A DNA stretch of 64,000 bases from Larimichthys crocea (lineage: Eukaryota > Chordata > Actinopteri > Sciaenidae): assembly GCF_000972845.2 (NCBI RefSeq), contig NC_040022.1, positions 14,052,919-14,116,918 on the forward strand, given 5' to 3'. Position 1 is the first letter of the stretch. The number at the start of each line of letters is the position of its first letter. The position numbers and the translations under genes are program-made. The notes beneath the pieces are model-generated. The model did no database searches, was not told where the DNA came from, and saw only the letters and a program-made list of their open reading frames with translations. Positions 1 through 13,626 of this stretch are shown here, piece after piece.

Positions 1-699
1 TATGGTGGGCTGGTGTGAACTCTGTACAGCTACTCTCTCATGCTGCTCTACGCATGTGATGCTAGAAGTCTAAAAGGCGGAAACCACATGTTACAGTTAT
101 GTTGTAGTTATAAGGGCGTTTATGCCTCTGCACCACTTTTCAGGACAGTGGGGAAAACAGTGAGCAACATCAGCAAAGGGTTAAAAGGAATTCCTCAGCC
201 AAATTTGGGAGTGGGGATTTTAGACTCCAGCTGTGTAGCTGGGTCAGTTGTCTTGTGAATGAATAGCTCTGGAAAATGTCTTTTTTCCTACAGTGTGATG
301 GATGTTTGTTTTGCCACTGAAGGACACAGTGGTGTACGACTGATGCATATAAAACGTGGTATTTTAATTTTGGGGGGGATTTTTTTACTTTTTAGAGAAA
401 ACAACCTTGCAATCATAAAAACCTTTGCAAATATACAGTATATATACAGTATATATTTGTGATTATAGTGGACATACTGCACATTATACAAAGCCTATGT
501 ATTCTCAATCTTTATTCATGCAGCTTTGGAAAAAAGGTATAGTTGGTTCTCCCTTTAATTTAAAAGAAAATGTCATTATGATTCAGAGCAGCTCCTTTAC
601 AAATGGGTGTTAAAATCATCTTATTATACACTGAATATAGAAGTAATTACATGTCATGGAAGAATGTCTGCATTGTGAAAATAAATAACATAAAATTTT

Positions 700-800
700 C
701 TTTACTCGCTTAACCTGTGCAGGGTCATGGGAACCTATCACAGCATGAACTAGGCAAGATGCAATTGCTTGCCAGGCTGTCAGTCTATCACGGGACAAGA
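700..800 (-). repeat. Retroelement 3' end
   Basis: On the minus strand it reads ...CTAGTTCATGCTGTGATAGG, TTCCCATGACCCTGCACAGG, TTAAGCGAG, matching the 3' end of the common fish element whose better copy is at 18855-18990. Probably an RTE/L2-type LINE or a SINE sharing that tail. Confidence 0.55.
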
Positions 801-927
801 AAATCACAAACATATAAAAAAATATATGGTAAACATGGTCTTTTTTTCCCTTTTTTAATTTTTAATTTTTTTTTTTTACAATTTTTATGTACAGTGCATC
901 CCAAAATGTTTATTCTTTATCCTTCAG

Positions 928-964
928 CTGCTGCTACCTCCCTGAAGCAGGGAGGTAGCAGCAG
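928..964. repeat. Perfect 17-bp inverted repeat with 3-nt loop
   Basis: CTGCTGCTACCTCCCTG (928-944), AAG loop, then its exact complement CAGGGAGGTAGCAGCAG (948-964). It would form a stable hairpin in DNA or RNA. It is preceded at 890-902 by TACAGTGCATCCC, which resembles a fish Tc1-type terminus, but no partner end was found. Confidence 0.85.
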
Positions 965-2873
965 AACATAAGTGGAACACTGAACATAAGTGGTAAGTGT
1001 TTGTTTGTTTCAAGATTACATAATCCAAACACAGTGACATGTGTTTTCTCTTGAAAATAACCACCTGATTTGTTATCATCAAAAGAAGCCAAGGTGAAGG
1101 CAAGGAAACCTTTTTATGATGCAGTACTCTCTCCAGCTCTGTGAAGACGGTTGTGCAAGAGCAAGTTTTGTAAGAGGGGGTGGACGGAGGGGGGAGGGGG
1201 CCAATAATAAGGAACATTATGAGTCACACAAAACTGCCCACTGAGAATAAGATGTTCCCACTTGACGCGGATGAACACCCACATCATCTAGAAGTGCTGG
1301 TGCAACTTGTCACTGTGCACTGATACTATAAAAGTCCTTAAACTGGTCCAAAAGAGAAGGAGGGGTGGGACAGCATGTACATATCAAAATAAATAAAAAC
1401 CTATGTGTCAGTTTTTTGTCCAGAGAGGGAGTTTATATAAGTGGAAAAACCATTGGTGCCACAGTATATATAACAGATTTAAAGTGGGGTAGTAGCAGTA
1501 GGGTAATTGTTGCACTTAAAGCCAACTTGTGCCCATTTTTAAGTCAAGAGGCTTTGTGCTTGTTGTGAAAAACTAAATATATCACACTGTATATTTTGTG
1601 GATTCCTGTGTAAATTATGTTTTCTTTTGTTTCTCTCAGAATGAAAAGAAAAGAAGCTAAACTAATAAAACTGAATCAGACCGAAACCCTTGTATGAAAA
1701 CAAGAAAAAAGCACGATGAAGAACACTGAATATACTGCAGAAACTGGAAACTGGAAAGCAGATATGAAAGTTTGGGAAATGTATCTGAACATCTGCTGCC
1801 TTACGTCTCTACACCCACAGCTTGTTCACAGAAAAAGACAAAAGGAAAAGGAGAATTATGATCCAGTTGCCATAGCAGCTGTAAGTTGGTCAGTAGGATG
1901 CGAGTGTGTGTGCAGCATGACTCTACATAATGCATCCAGACACAAAAGGCGTAGCATTGTACGTAAAAGTTGCCATGTACTGATGCTTAATCATTGTTTA
2001 CTTGAGTCATGATTGTGCTCAATGAGTTTGTGCCTTGGGGCACTTTGTACTTTGTAGAAACGCATGACTCATATTGATCGATACTTCTGTTATTTTAGCA
2101 TGCAGTGAAATCAGAAGGTCAAACACATGGTATCTAGCATAATATATATATTTTGCACCAGAATGCAAAGATTAACATATTGGCTGTAACATTCTTTGCA
2201 GAGAAGTTGCATGTTTGCACGTTCATCCCGAGCCAAGGGTGAATTCAGCCGAGATTGTTGCAGCAGCCCACCGACAAGCTATCCTCGCATTCCTCAGATA
2301 AAAAACTGACAGAAAATACTAGAACAGAGAACATCTGTTGAAAGAGTCAGCGTGCATATATTTTAGATTTAGAGAACAAAAGAAGTAGTCACAGTACAAT
2401 GAAGTTCAGCTGATTTCACTGCCGTTGAGGAATGTCTAATTAATCTCAAACCTGCCCTGGCGTTAGTAAAGGTTAATTCGTTGAATGAATGTATCACCAA
2501 TTGTTTTATATTCTATAACTCTGTTAGATATGCTTGAGTGATCAAGTCATTCCTCAAATGATGACCCTAATGAAGCACAAAGCTTAACTTTTATTTCTTA
2601 ATTGTTCTTCACACATCATAACTGCATTTAGAAATTCACTGTAACTCTGTCTTACCATGTGTTTGTATCTACCCCCTCATTATAGACATTAACCTCTTTA
2701 TTTTTGTATTGAACCTGCGATAACTGGCTACATGGTGGCAAGTTGTGACACTGATGTAAAGTTTATATAGCAAATCTGTTAGCAAACACTTGCTTGTTTA
2801 CACATCGAATAGACCGGGGAGAAACATTAGCATTTGGAGTCATGTTTCTGGCCGCTTACTGAATGTAAGTGTA

Positions 2874-3220
2874 CAGTGGTCCCTCGTTTATCGTGGGGGA
2901 TACGTTCTAAAAATAACCCGCAATAAACGAAATCTGCGAAGTAAGTTTTACAATTATTATACATGTTTTAAGGCCGTAAAACCCCTAACCACACACTTTT
3001 ATACTGTACACCTTTTTACACGCATTTTGTACAGTACTCCCTTAGTTAATCAGGACGCAGAACACGTGCGGTTCTCCCTTAGCCAATTTAGGATGCCGAA
3101 CACAATGCACGTTCATACTGTACAGTACGCTGTAAAAAAAAGCATGCAAAATTACACTAAAAAAATCCACAAAACAGCGAGTCCGCGAAAAGTGAACCGC
3201 GTTATAGCGAGGGACGACTG
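2874..3220. mobile_element. pogo/Tigger-like MITE (TA target duplication)
   Basis: A 347-bp element starting CAGTGGTCCCTCGTTTATCG and ending with the complement of CAGTCGTCCCTCGCTATAAC. It lies between TA dinucleotides (2872-2873, 3221-3222), as for Tc1/mariner-superfamily insertions. The CAGTSGTCCCTCG ends and the adjacent CGCGATAAACGAAATCCGCG-like text match Tigger/pogo MITEs known in vertebrates. A 150-codon frame crosses it but encodes no transposase. Arms have diverged, so it is an old copy. Confidence 0.8.
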
Positions 3221-4257
3221 TATATATTCACTCTCTGCTTGATCTGTTTTTGGTCTCCACCACCTCCTGTTTAGTTTGTAAATGCTGTTTTACAAAGCTA
3301 GTCACTAACGGTTGCGTGGTAGGTTTTTAGAGCTTTTGTGCAGAAAACAGCTGCCAGCTGCAGCTGAAGACAACATAACAAGAGCAGTGATGTGCTGAAG
3401 CTATAAAGCTCTGTAAAGCTGTGGGCTGATTCTTTGTTATTATGGAAATATTGCTGCTTTAAGTAATTTGCATTCCAAATGTTAATTTAATAACACATTT
3501 TGAGTTCCGTTCACAAAACATATGTTAATTTAGCAAAAACCATGAAGTCCATCCCGATCAATAGTCTGGGAGAGTCACAGACATGTAATCAATACAATCT
3601 CCAGATGAAGTACGTCACACATCTATTGTCTGAGCAGATATATGCAGGATGAAAATTAGATGAGTCGTGACTGCCAATATGCATTCCTTTACTGGAAACA
3701 GTACAGCAGTGTTTCTAAACAGTCCTGAGTGTAGTGTGCTTACATCACTGAATGAGCTGGTATTGAGGCAGAGGGCCTTCACATTGTTGAGTGAATAGTG
3801 AATATATTCCCACAGAGCATCCTTGCTTTTGTGAATATGTGCATATTTTCTTGTCTTGGGGGTGCAGTCAGACCAAATATGCTATGCATTTTCATGCAAT
3901 GACGTAAACTGAGATCAGCATTTCTTCACACCAAGGTCAATGAAATCTAATTGAATATTTGCGCAGGTCCTGAAAAGTGCTGAAAACTGATAGTACACTT
4001 GTGAAGACAGGCTTGCCTATAAGGGAAGAGAGTAAGAAGGAATGCATGAATGATGTAGTATGACAAGTATGACAGTGTACATCGTGCCTCTTTCAGCAGA
4101 GGGGACCCGATGTGCCAACGAGTGAGAGTCAGAGAGAGGAGAGACATATAATAGTTTCCTTTACAGGGAGCCAGCCGACCATCCATGCATTCAGACACAG
4201 ACAGGCAGTTCCCATAGGTACTCCTCTAGTGAATAAAAATCAGAGGCCAGGGTGCAC

Positions 4258-4578
4258 AATTTTCTCTCTCATCCATTCCTCCCTGTGTCTCTCTTCTCCC
4301 TCCTCTCTCTGATTTGCTTCCTGTCTCTTTTTTTTTCTTTGTCTGCATGTCTCCTGCAATCTACTGCCTTCATCATCATCATCGCTTCTTTCTTTCATTC
4401 ACGGACCTCCACACTCTCTCTCCTTTCTCTGTCCCTCCCTCATTCCTACTTCAAACCAAGCTGGGAATAGAGCGCTGTCTCTTGGACTAGTGGCAGCAGC
4501 AGAATACCAAATAGAGGGCAAGATGTGGAGACAGAAAAAGAGAGGAAGAGGGAGAGAGGGAGAGAGAGAGAGCAGCGC
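4258..4578 (+). repeat. Pyrimidine-rich block followed by purine-rich block
   Basis: 4258-4445 is dominated by TCTC/CTCC runs; 4525-4575 is dominated by GAGA/GGAG runs. The two are in inverted relation on one strand. No coding signal is seen despite an open frame through the pyrimidine part. Confidence 0.7.
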
Positions 4579-7500
4579 AATGATGTCACAGCTCAGACGT
4601 GATCTGCCTACATAAGAGGGTTACCACCACACCTGTCATCCTCGCCATCATCATCCTCCGATCAGTGTGTTCTCAATGGGTTTGATTCATTCATACTTGT
4701 ATAATTCATTAGATCCCTTGCAAGGTAATACCTTGCAGAGAATAAACATGAATGGGAACAGTTAACAGGGAGGGGAAGTTGTACTGTACACTATGCTGCA
4801 GTCAGTCGATTTACAGTGGACTCTAATGCATTTCAAAGTCTCAAGATCTAAACATAGTTCCTGTTACCTCAGAGTTTTAAATGTCAGATACAGACATTTG
4901 TGAACTATTACCAGACTTCCTTCGCTTTCTCTCATCCTTAAAAGCTTCCGGTCTGTCTGCTCATACATTTATTGTGCATCCTTTTGCACATGCACGTACA
5001 CAGAGATGGATGACCTGTCTGCCACTCAAGTAGCTGTCCTTGTTCTCCGGATGGACCAGAATGCGTTGCTTTTACGCCAAAACTCTGACACAGTCACAGT
5101 CTAAATATTTCATATCTTTAATAAAACAAACCCTGCTTCGTCTCTTTGCTTTTGGTCACTCCCTGCGAGAAGAGTGACTCATCCCAAGTCTGTGTGAGAC
5201 GCTGTGGATTCCTGTGCTCAAATTATCTTTGAAAATGTGGTTTAGAGTTGGCTAAAAGCATGACTAGTGATGAGATGGTTTTATTTATGTGTGAATGTGG
5301 CTGTGTGATACATCAAACAATTTCAGCTAACATTCCTCAAGGTCTCACATTCAGATTACGCCTTTATTTCATCACTCATCTCTCTCTGGTATTGCAATTA
5401 GATGATTAATCATTAGAAAACTAAATGCATGGGACTCACGCCAGAAGGAAGGTCAATTAAAGTTCGTTTTTTTATATCACCAGAAATCTCAAATCACACA
5501 TTTTCCACGACAAATTAAATTCTTGATCCATGAAAATCTCCCAAAACACACTTTAAGAAAATAAAGAAACTAGGAAGAGCTACAGAGGAGCATGGACTGA
5601 CATGCAAAAGATGATGTGCAGAGTAGATAGATATAGTCTAATCATATACTCTAATAGAATTACATGTAGAAACAGTGCTGGCAGTGTTGGGTCATAAACT
5701 GACATGTAGTCAGAAGGAGAACTGCACACGAGGCCTCATGACCCATTGTTTACTCTTCCTTATCTGCCAAGGAAACGCTATGCTATGACATCTCTCTTTT
5801 TTTTCTTTTTCACTTTTTGGGGCCTTACAGGAGAAAAAGATTTCCAAGGACCACCCTTATAATCCTCACGCTGATAAAAAAAAAGTTTTATTTATATTTA
5901 TTATTATTTATATTTTATAGCTTGACTCACTTCATAACTTCATTTGCTAGTACCTGAAGACACATGACGCATTTTGGTCTTCCGTCGTTGTTCTCAATAA
6001 GAAGTTTGGCCTTTGCATCGCCTAAAAAACTGGACAGACTAAAATATGTGTACATTGTGCTAATTAGATCAGCCGTGGGAGCTGCAAATGCGTCCTGTGT
6101 CAGAATTACGTGGTGCGTCACAAGTTTTTAATCTCCTAAACCTAATGTAAGTGAGCGTTAAGTAAACCCAGTTCGAGAATTGTGGTTTTAGAAGACATGA
6201 GCCATCATAATTAAGTTGGAGAGGCTAACTGTGCCTAATCTACGAGCAAAGACTTTCTTTAAAAATGAAAGGTAACAAAGCTAATATGATGATCACAGAA
6301 AGAATTACAAAGCAATTCATCTCACGGTCACATCTTGACCACCACAGCACATAGTTACAGTACTTTTTAACACACTTTCACAGGTAGTACACAATACACT
6401 AACAACATCCCTCATAGCTGGCGTTTATTTAACATTCTCTCAGTAACAACAGGCAACTATTGGGGCTGTAGGGGTTTTAATAGATTGACCTTATAACTAG
6501 TGTCTGTGCTTCAAGCTGCAAAGGATTTGGAAAACCAAGCTGAGCTTTGTAAAGGAGGGTGCATTGGTGCCACTCAAGCAGCAGTAGGAGCAGCAGTTGC
6601 GTGTGCCATGTATTAATATTCATATGACCCCTGGCAGATTGGGTGTAGAGATCCTTTTACAGAAGTGTTTATTATGGTCGCAACTGAAAGAATCTTTGAA
6701 TGGAGCAGGCTCCGAGGCAGCAGCAGGAGCAGCAGCTTTGGGGCATTGTGGCAAGTCGACACTGCAAAGCTTTGTATGGTCCTCAGCAGGTGGGATCAAC
6801 CAGAGTGCCCCCCCAATCCTACCCCACACACCCAATCCTAATCCTACCCCACCCCCTGACCTCCACACACACATATACACACAAATACACACACATATGC
6901 ACATATATGTACATGGATGCTAGCAAACAAGCTTATTTTAAACAGGCCGACAGTGTATAGGAACAGTAAAATAAAAGGGTCCAAACAGTACAGTGGATGC
7001 GCATTTTACACACAAAGACACACAAAAACTCCATCTGCTATGACGAAAGCAGTGAACACTGACTTGACACATGACCTTAAGCCTCGACGGCTGCCACCAT
7101 TTCAGGCCTACAAAACCGTAACCGCCACCGCTCCACCTCCTTTCCCTCCTCCGCCTGCCCCTCCTGTCTTCTCTAAGTGACTACAGACTACGGTGATTGC
7201 CACTGCAACCCCCCCATAAACCCACCAACCGTCTCCTGCTCCACCTCCTCCTCTCTGCTGAGCAATCCGGGGCCCCTCGGCTCAGCACAAAGACACGGCT
7301 GCTCGTCTGTCAACCAGAGGCGCAGGACAGAGCGGGGCCCCTACTGACTCCTATTCAGCTCTGCTGAATGACATTATTGAAATCCCAAACCCGCTGTGTG
7401 CATGTGCGGAGGCAATGGGCTCACACCTGTCCTCTTAGCATGCCTGCCCGAGAAGACAAGATAGGGGGGGGGGGCTCAAAGGAATGTGTTGATGAACTAC

Positions 7501-9540
7501 CAAACCAGCTGTTTTCACTGAGTAGTTTGCAAATTAAGCTCTTCTGCTTTCGTGCCAAGTGAGGGTCTTTAGCTTTTATTGAAGTACTATTTTTAATGTT
7601 TGGATAAAAACACACAGTAAACAGTAGTAAAAATTGATTTTAGTGAATGTAAAAGTACAGTCAATCTCAGCGCTCTTGCTCAAAACTTGAACAGCTCGGG
7701 CAGACTTTGTCAAAATGTGGCAATGCACTAAGAAGTAGCTTGAAACTTGAACTAAACTTTAACAGCAATAGAGTTCAAAAGCACTATTTAAACAGGCTGT
7801 ATTGTACCAAACCAGGAAATTCTAAAAGCACAATTTTTATTCTTCTTTTAGGGAGAACCGAGATGAGTCAGTGTCACTGCAAACTGGTTGAAAACCCACC
7901 TGTTTCTTGGCTGGAATGCTGCTTGTCAGTAGGTGAAGAATGTGGAAAACTTATCTTGTGCCATTGGTCCAATAAATAGTTTAAGAGTCTGCACATGTTG
8001 TGAAAATGTGAGAATGTCTATAAATGGAAAAGAAAGTAGCATTCTGCAGAGCTGCAAGGTCATTGTTCTAGGAAATATCTAATTGTTGCCTGTGCAGAGT
8101 GTGTGGATGTACGTATTTAGCTATATCAATTGTCACATTTATCTGTGCCATCAGAAAGTAGTCTGCAGTTTCCTCATCTGTCACACCGCTCTTCCATGCC
8201 CAGCGATTTATGCGATTATTGTCTTTCTGTGTTGTGTGTTCATGTGAATCCCAGTCAAACTTGCCAGAATTTAAAGAGCCAATTTGCTCAACACTCTGGA
8301 TTAGGAGAAACCACCTGTTTAAACAAGTCGTCTGTGTTTGCAATATTACCACACCCTTCAAGGGGCACACTAATAGTGACACATTCATTTGTGTGCTTCT
8401 GTGCTGGTACACTGGAATTTACATTGATTTCCAGGTTGGGACAAGTTTCAAGGGGTTCACACAGGATCAAGGGGAATAAATACATAGTGCTTGTCTGATA
8501 GACATCAGTTAAACACAACTCAGACAATGGAGTTGACAAAAACAAGTCAGATTCTCACGTTCATATGAAGCGAAACTGGTTTGCTGCCATTATGAAAAAC
8601 TCTTTTATCTGAAGTCGTTTCAGGTGCGAAAAACTGTAGCTTTTCATAGCAGGAATGTTGATTTATTGCTGCTGTCATTGTCTGCCTTCTTCTTTGTCAG
8701 TTTCACTTGTGTCAGTGTTCCAGTATCAACCTTGTGTTAAAAGATTTTCACTGCCAAACTTCTTTGACCTTGTCTGTCTCCGGCATTTGTTTCTATTGTC
8801 ATTTTACCTTGCTGCTTTATAATCAACCTTGAATTAAAATCCAGTTCTTTGGGCAAACAGAAACTTTTCCCTCACGCCCACAAAACACACACACGCCCAC
8901 AAAACACATCCACATGTTGCAACGCAGACACACGAATAATAAGTGTAGCTGTGCATGTGCATGCTACTTTATTTACTCTTTTAATCCCTTTTTTGGTAAC
9001 TTTTGTGGCAAAGGAACACTCTAACAAGCTTACAGGCGGTGAAAGTTGTTATGGCTAATGCAAGAGAATTATTCCATGTGTTCACACAGAAAGTGTTAGA
9101 AAGTGTTAGGGGCTACACTGGTGTGTGCATGTTGCTACAGACATCAATGCCTGGATGAAATATGACTCAGGGCGTCTGTTTGAGTAATACATCCATAAAT
9201 TTTAAACTTGTCATACACCAAAATTTACATTGATATAAAGCAGAAATTTATAGTCATTATACTTTTTGTCTTTACAATATCATTTTGCCTCAAATGTGCA
9301 CTTGCATGTATTCAGTTGTTCATTGAGGTGTGTTGGCCAATAATGACGTGTTGCATTGCAGCAAAAGTTGAACCAGGTTAACATCTTTTCCAGATGCATC
9401 AACACAGTCATTTCATTAAAATGAATGAGACGGCTGTGCATTTTATAGTGTTACTGTTGGTCTGTGTGGTGTCTTTCTGCTGAGCTGACAAATGTCAGAT
9501 AGATTGTGTAACCACTGTAGTTTATTGTGAGGTGAAAGGT

Positions 9541-9606
9541 ATACACTTGGTTTCAATCTGCAGTGTCACCCCTAGACGCCACTAAAACTTACACGCTGGA
9601 CCTTTA
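9541..9606 (+). repeat. Percomorph-type interspersed repeat, terminal fragment
   Basis: It ends ACGCCACTAAAACTTACACG then CTGGACCTTTAAG, matching the right end of the family represented by copies at 13627 and 35975. Only the terminal part is preserved. Confidence 0.5.
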
Positions 9607-11402
9607 AGTAGACTTTTGAATGCACTTTTACTTATTTTGCAGCATTTAGTTGAAGTTTCCCACAGTGCTAAAGGTGTCAAAAGGAGATAAGCTCCAAAGA
9701 TTAGAACTGAGTGATAATTATCTTTGGTTTCAACACTTAAAATGTCACCTTTCATGTAATTCGTTGTTGGTGCATAAATATTGATTCGTAAAGTAAACTC
9801 AAAACTAGCATATTTTTCAGCTTTTTCCTGTTTGAGAGTATAGCTTCCCTGGCAACATAAACTATTTATAACCTTTGTTGAGTTTTAGGGAAGTAAAAAA
9901 AACAAATATGAGGACACAAAATGCACGAGTTAAGTGTGTTTTTATATTCATCCCTGAGAAGCAGTCTTAAAAAAAAACACACTGCTATATATTAAGCATC
10001 TGGGTCACCAGAGGCACTCAGATGGTCCCAGCAGTTCAGCAGATTTTATTTGTGGTTTTCCATTAGGCAGAAGATATGGACTCCACAAATAACTTCTTCA
10101 AAATAACTATAAAATGACGCAGTTTTGGGGTGGTAAGAAGACCGAGTTCAGATATATTTGGGTTCAACTACACCTTCATGTATTTATTTTAGTTCTTTTT
10201 GAAGAATTATCCACATTGTTGGTCCAAACTATACAAAACTAACAATACTAAAATGTATGACTTTCTTTGCTTGCCCTGCCATGTACATAACACAAAATCA
10301 CAGAGGGCTATCAGTTCACTTATGGTGTGACTTTATACTGTAAATATTACCAGAATAACAACAGACTTTATTCAGCAAGTGGTGAAGACAAAATGACAAA
10401 TTCAGTCTGTGTATGAGTTGACAGATTTCTCTTATCTAGCTCCATAAAGCCAGACTCCAACTTACATTTGTACAGTCAGAGGTAGGATACAGGCATCTAC
10501 TTATTGTTTGGTAGAGAGAAATGAATTCAAATCAAGTTATTTTTAAACATATAGTGACTTCAACAACTGAGGCCAATTCTATATGTTGTCACTGTCTGTG
10601 TCAACCCCTCCCTAAAATGCAAGGTTGGCTGAAGAGAAGCTTAAGATTAGAAGAAAGTGTGAAAACTGGTGTTGACAGCAAAGCGTTGAATGGTCCGAAG
10701 ATGACTTGACTGTGATAACTACAGTGTAGCCGCATAACCTGGCTTGCATTTCTCTTTCTCTGATCTCCCCCTCTCTCCCTCTCTATCTCTCTCTTCCTCT
10801 TTCAAACATGCACAGACATGTCCAGAGTCCAGACCGGGGAGAAGGGAAACCCCTGCACATGGTGGGGGAAGCACTGTGCATCCTGAATTACAGGACTGAC
10901 CTGCATGTACACACCAGTTTGGATTTGGGTTATTGTAGTAAAAGGTTTAAATGTCAGAGATATTTCCTGCTTTTTTCTGAGCTGCTGGGGGAAGCCCAGA
11001 CTAATCAGGGCGAGACAATAGCCTGATTAGAGAGAGAGAGGAATGATGACGGGTCATGGAGGCAGGCAGATGGACAGACTAACAGAGAGCGTCAGACAGA
11101 AGCAGACAGAAACATTTATGAATATGGATGCGTCTAACATGAATGAAAGATTAGGCGTGAGCTCCCGCCTGCCTGCACGTGTGGCGTTTTGAACACGTCC
11201 ATATAAATTTGCGTGTGCTTCAATTCTTTCTTCCAGGGAATGTTTGACCTTTGACCGTCTCCCTACACCCCCGCCCCCCAACCCCAAAACCCAACACACA
11301 CACAACCGCCTCACCTCCCTATATCTCGGACAGCTGTCAGCAGGGACCTGGCCAAAGAAAAAGACCCATCTGTCGCTTTCCTTCAAAGGTCAGGGTTCAG
11401 GG

Positions 11403-11404
<2 letters not shown>

Positions 11405-11447
<43 letters not shown>
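11405..11447 (+). repeat. (GT)n microsatellite
   Basis: About 21 uninterrupted GT units, followed by a GGAGGGAGGAGGGAGG purine run. Confidence 0.95.
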
Positions 11448-11448
<1 letters not shown>

Positions 11449-13626
11449 AGGGAGGAGGGAGGCTTCTTTTCACTCGCTAATCTCTGTTGTTCTCTCTCGC
11501 GCTCTCTGGCACACTTATGGCTGTTTTAAATGCAGACACCCATCACGTGTATGTCTGGTGTGTTTAGTTTGTGTATGTACATCAAAGGTGTGAGTTCCCT
11601 TGTGTGTCTATGTGCGTCATGTAACTGATACAGTGCTTCATCTTATTAAGAACAATTCAGTGCTGGTGCATATTTAGCACTTTGCCTATTTGTTATTCTA
11701 GTGGCTTTTTTTTTTTGTACTTCATGCAAGGCTGCATAGATTTCATACTTATTCAGACTCTTATTTCCTCCTGTTAAGAGCCCTAAATGTTATGCATGCT
11801 TGTCTTTGATCACACTAATCAGATACATCACATCTGAAAGCCAGGCCACTTTTGTTTTATGTGAGAGTAAATTAATAATTCATTATGGTGATGAGTATAA
11901 ATATATAATGAAATAACAGATCTATCTGGTTCTTGTGGGCTTCATATCAATCAGGTCAATTTGAGGTTACCACAGTTCAGTTTTAAATGACAATGTAAAT
12001 GTAAACAATGTAAAATATACAAAACAAAAACAAATACTGACTTTGAATGAAACAAAATGTTTATTTTCAGGTTGCAACATACTGTACTTTATGTTTTATC
12101 AAAAGTTTTCCAGAATAAGAAACTTCTCTCGTCCAACCTACAGAGGCCTGACTCAAACCTTAAACTCGTGTTCCTACTTTGACACGGCTCCCCCTGTTGG
12201 TCCATATTGGGGAGGCCATCAGAATCACCGTATGTTGTTGTTATCAGTCAGACTGGGCCCTGTTGGATGAACAAAATTAGCTAATTCCCCAGTTTGTTTG
12301 GGACAGTATTTGATTTTAATGTCTTAATGTGAATGCTTTGATTGTGGGTTAACAATTGTCCAGTAAATGTGTTTTTAATTGAGGGCCTGTATGTTCATCG
12401 TAGCAAGCCTCACATGGGATTGTAGGTTGTATATTTGATTTTACAACCAGTAGTCTTCGGGTCATAACAAGAATAATCTTTGGACTTTCATTCATGCTGT
12501 TTTACAACATAAATGTCCAAACATTCCTCTGGAATTACAATATGGGCAACAACATAATGTGCGGCTGATTTGTAGAGTTTATATCTTATCAGGGCAGCGG
12601 GTTAGGCTTTGAATTCATTCCAAGTGGTGCAGAACAGAGTAGTTAGCCGGCCAATAAAACAATTTGATGGGTAGAAACTCGTTTACAGGGTGGGTGAGAG
12701 AGAGAATTAGAGAGGGAGATTTAGACTAATTCATTAACATTATATAAAGAGATTTAAAAGGGAAAACAAAGCGTTCTCTGTGTGATTACTGAGGATCATG
12801 CGCAAATACATAATGTACCATGTCCAGCTCTGTGTAAATACACTGGAAATAAAGACAAGAGATTAGAGCCATGGGAGTAACAGGAAAGCAGTAGTACAGT
12901 AGGTCAGCACAGACCAATCTAATCGGATGTGCAAAAGGTTGTGGGCCTAGGTGTATACATAAAGTTATCATTTCTCATTTTAGTTTAGTGCAGATGGACT
13001 CTAACGTTAAACTGTTTTTGATTGCATACTCAGGATCTGCCAAACCTCTATACAAATCTAGACTTTTTTTCAGCAAATACTATGTGTAGTAACAAATATA
13101 TTGGGGCGTGCTGACTAGATTTTCTAGTGTTTATAGCAGTATGCTCATACTTACTGGTTATTTGGATGTTTAATGAGGGTTACTGTCATATACAGCTCAC
13201 ATTTATATTGCACATTGAACGAAGGGCTTTATAATTAAGAGAGTTGTTCTTCTCATCTTCCCAGATGGTTAAGAGTAAATGTTATGAGCAATAATATGAG
13301 GCATACCACAAAAACCATTCATCATTGACACACCCAGAATAGGAACAGGGCACACACACTGTGTGGTTAGACAGCACACGCTGTAACAATACACACACAG
13401 CATCTTGCCAGCAGCTTCAGAAAAATCATACGTGAGATAAGTTGCTGCCTCCGTGACCTGTCTGTCACCACTTGCCTCCAAATGTTCCAGACTTTGATGT
13501 TTTTTTCCGTGTGTCAAGCTTAGTGCTATGAAACCAACTCACAAAACACAGATAAGCAGCAAATCAGCCCATGTCGCTGTATGTCAAAATAAATTCACAG
13601 AAATGACTGATCCATTAAATACGAAT

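Larger units (their letters stand above)
1..2871. other. Gene-free AT-rich sequence
   Basis: No exon recognised. It holds a retroelement end (700-800), the perfect hairpin at 928, a TATATACAG duplication near 434-455 and otherwise unique sequence. Confidence 0.7.
3223..11404. other. Gene-free sequence with a possible conserved island at 6590-7460
   Basis: No exon with splice signals and family resemblance was found. 6590-7460 is GC-richer and more complex than its surroundings (cagcagcagg-rich, then CTCCACCTCCTCCTCTCTGC and GCGGGGCCCCTACTGACTCC) and may be a regulatory element. The remainder is AT-rich unique sequence, with only the repeat fragment at 9541. Confidence 0.6.

Noticed and set aside
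890..902. Tc1-type terminus TACAGTGCATCCC
   Set aside because: Only about 13 bases match and no complementary end was found within reach, so it is not listed as an element.
948..964. let-7-like GGAGGTAG in the perfect hairpin
   Set aside because: The let-7 sequence and precursor geometry do not fit; the stem is only 17 bp with a 3-nt loop.
2790..3242. 150-codon plus-strand open frame
   Set aside because: Runs through the pogo/Tigger-like MITE and does not resemble a transposase.
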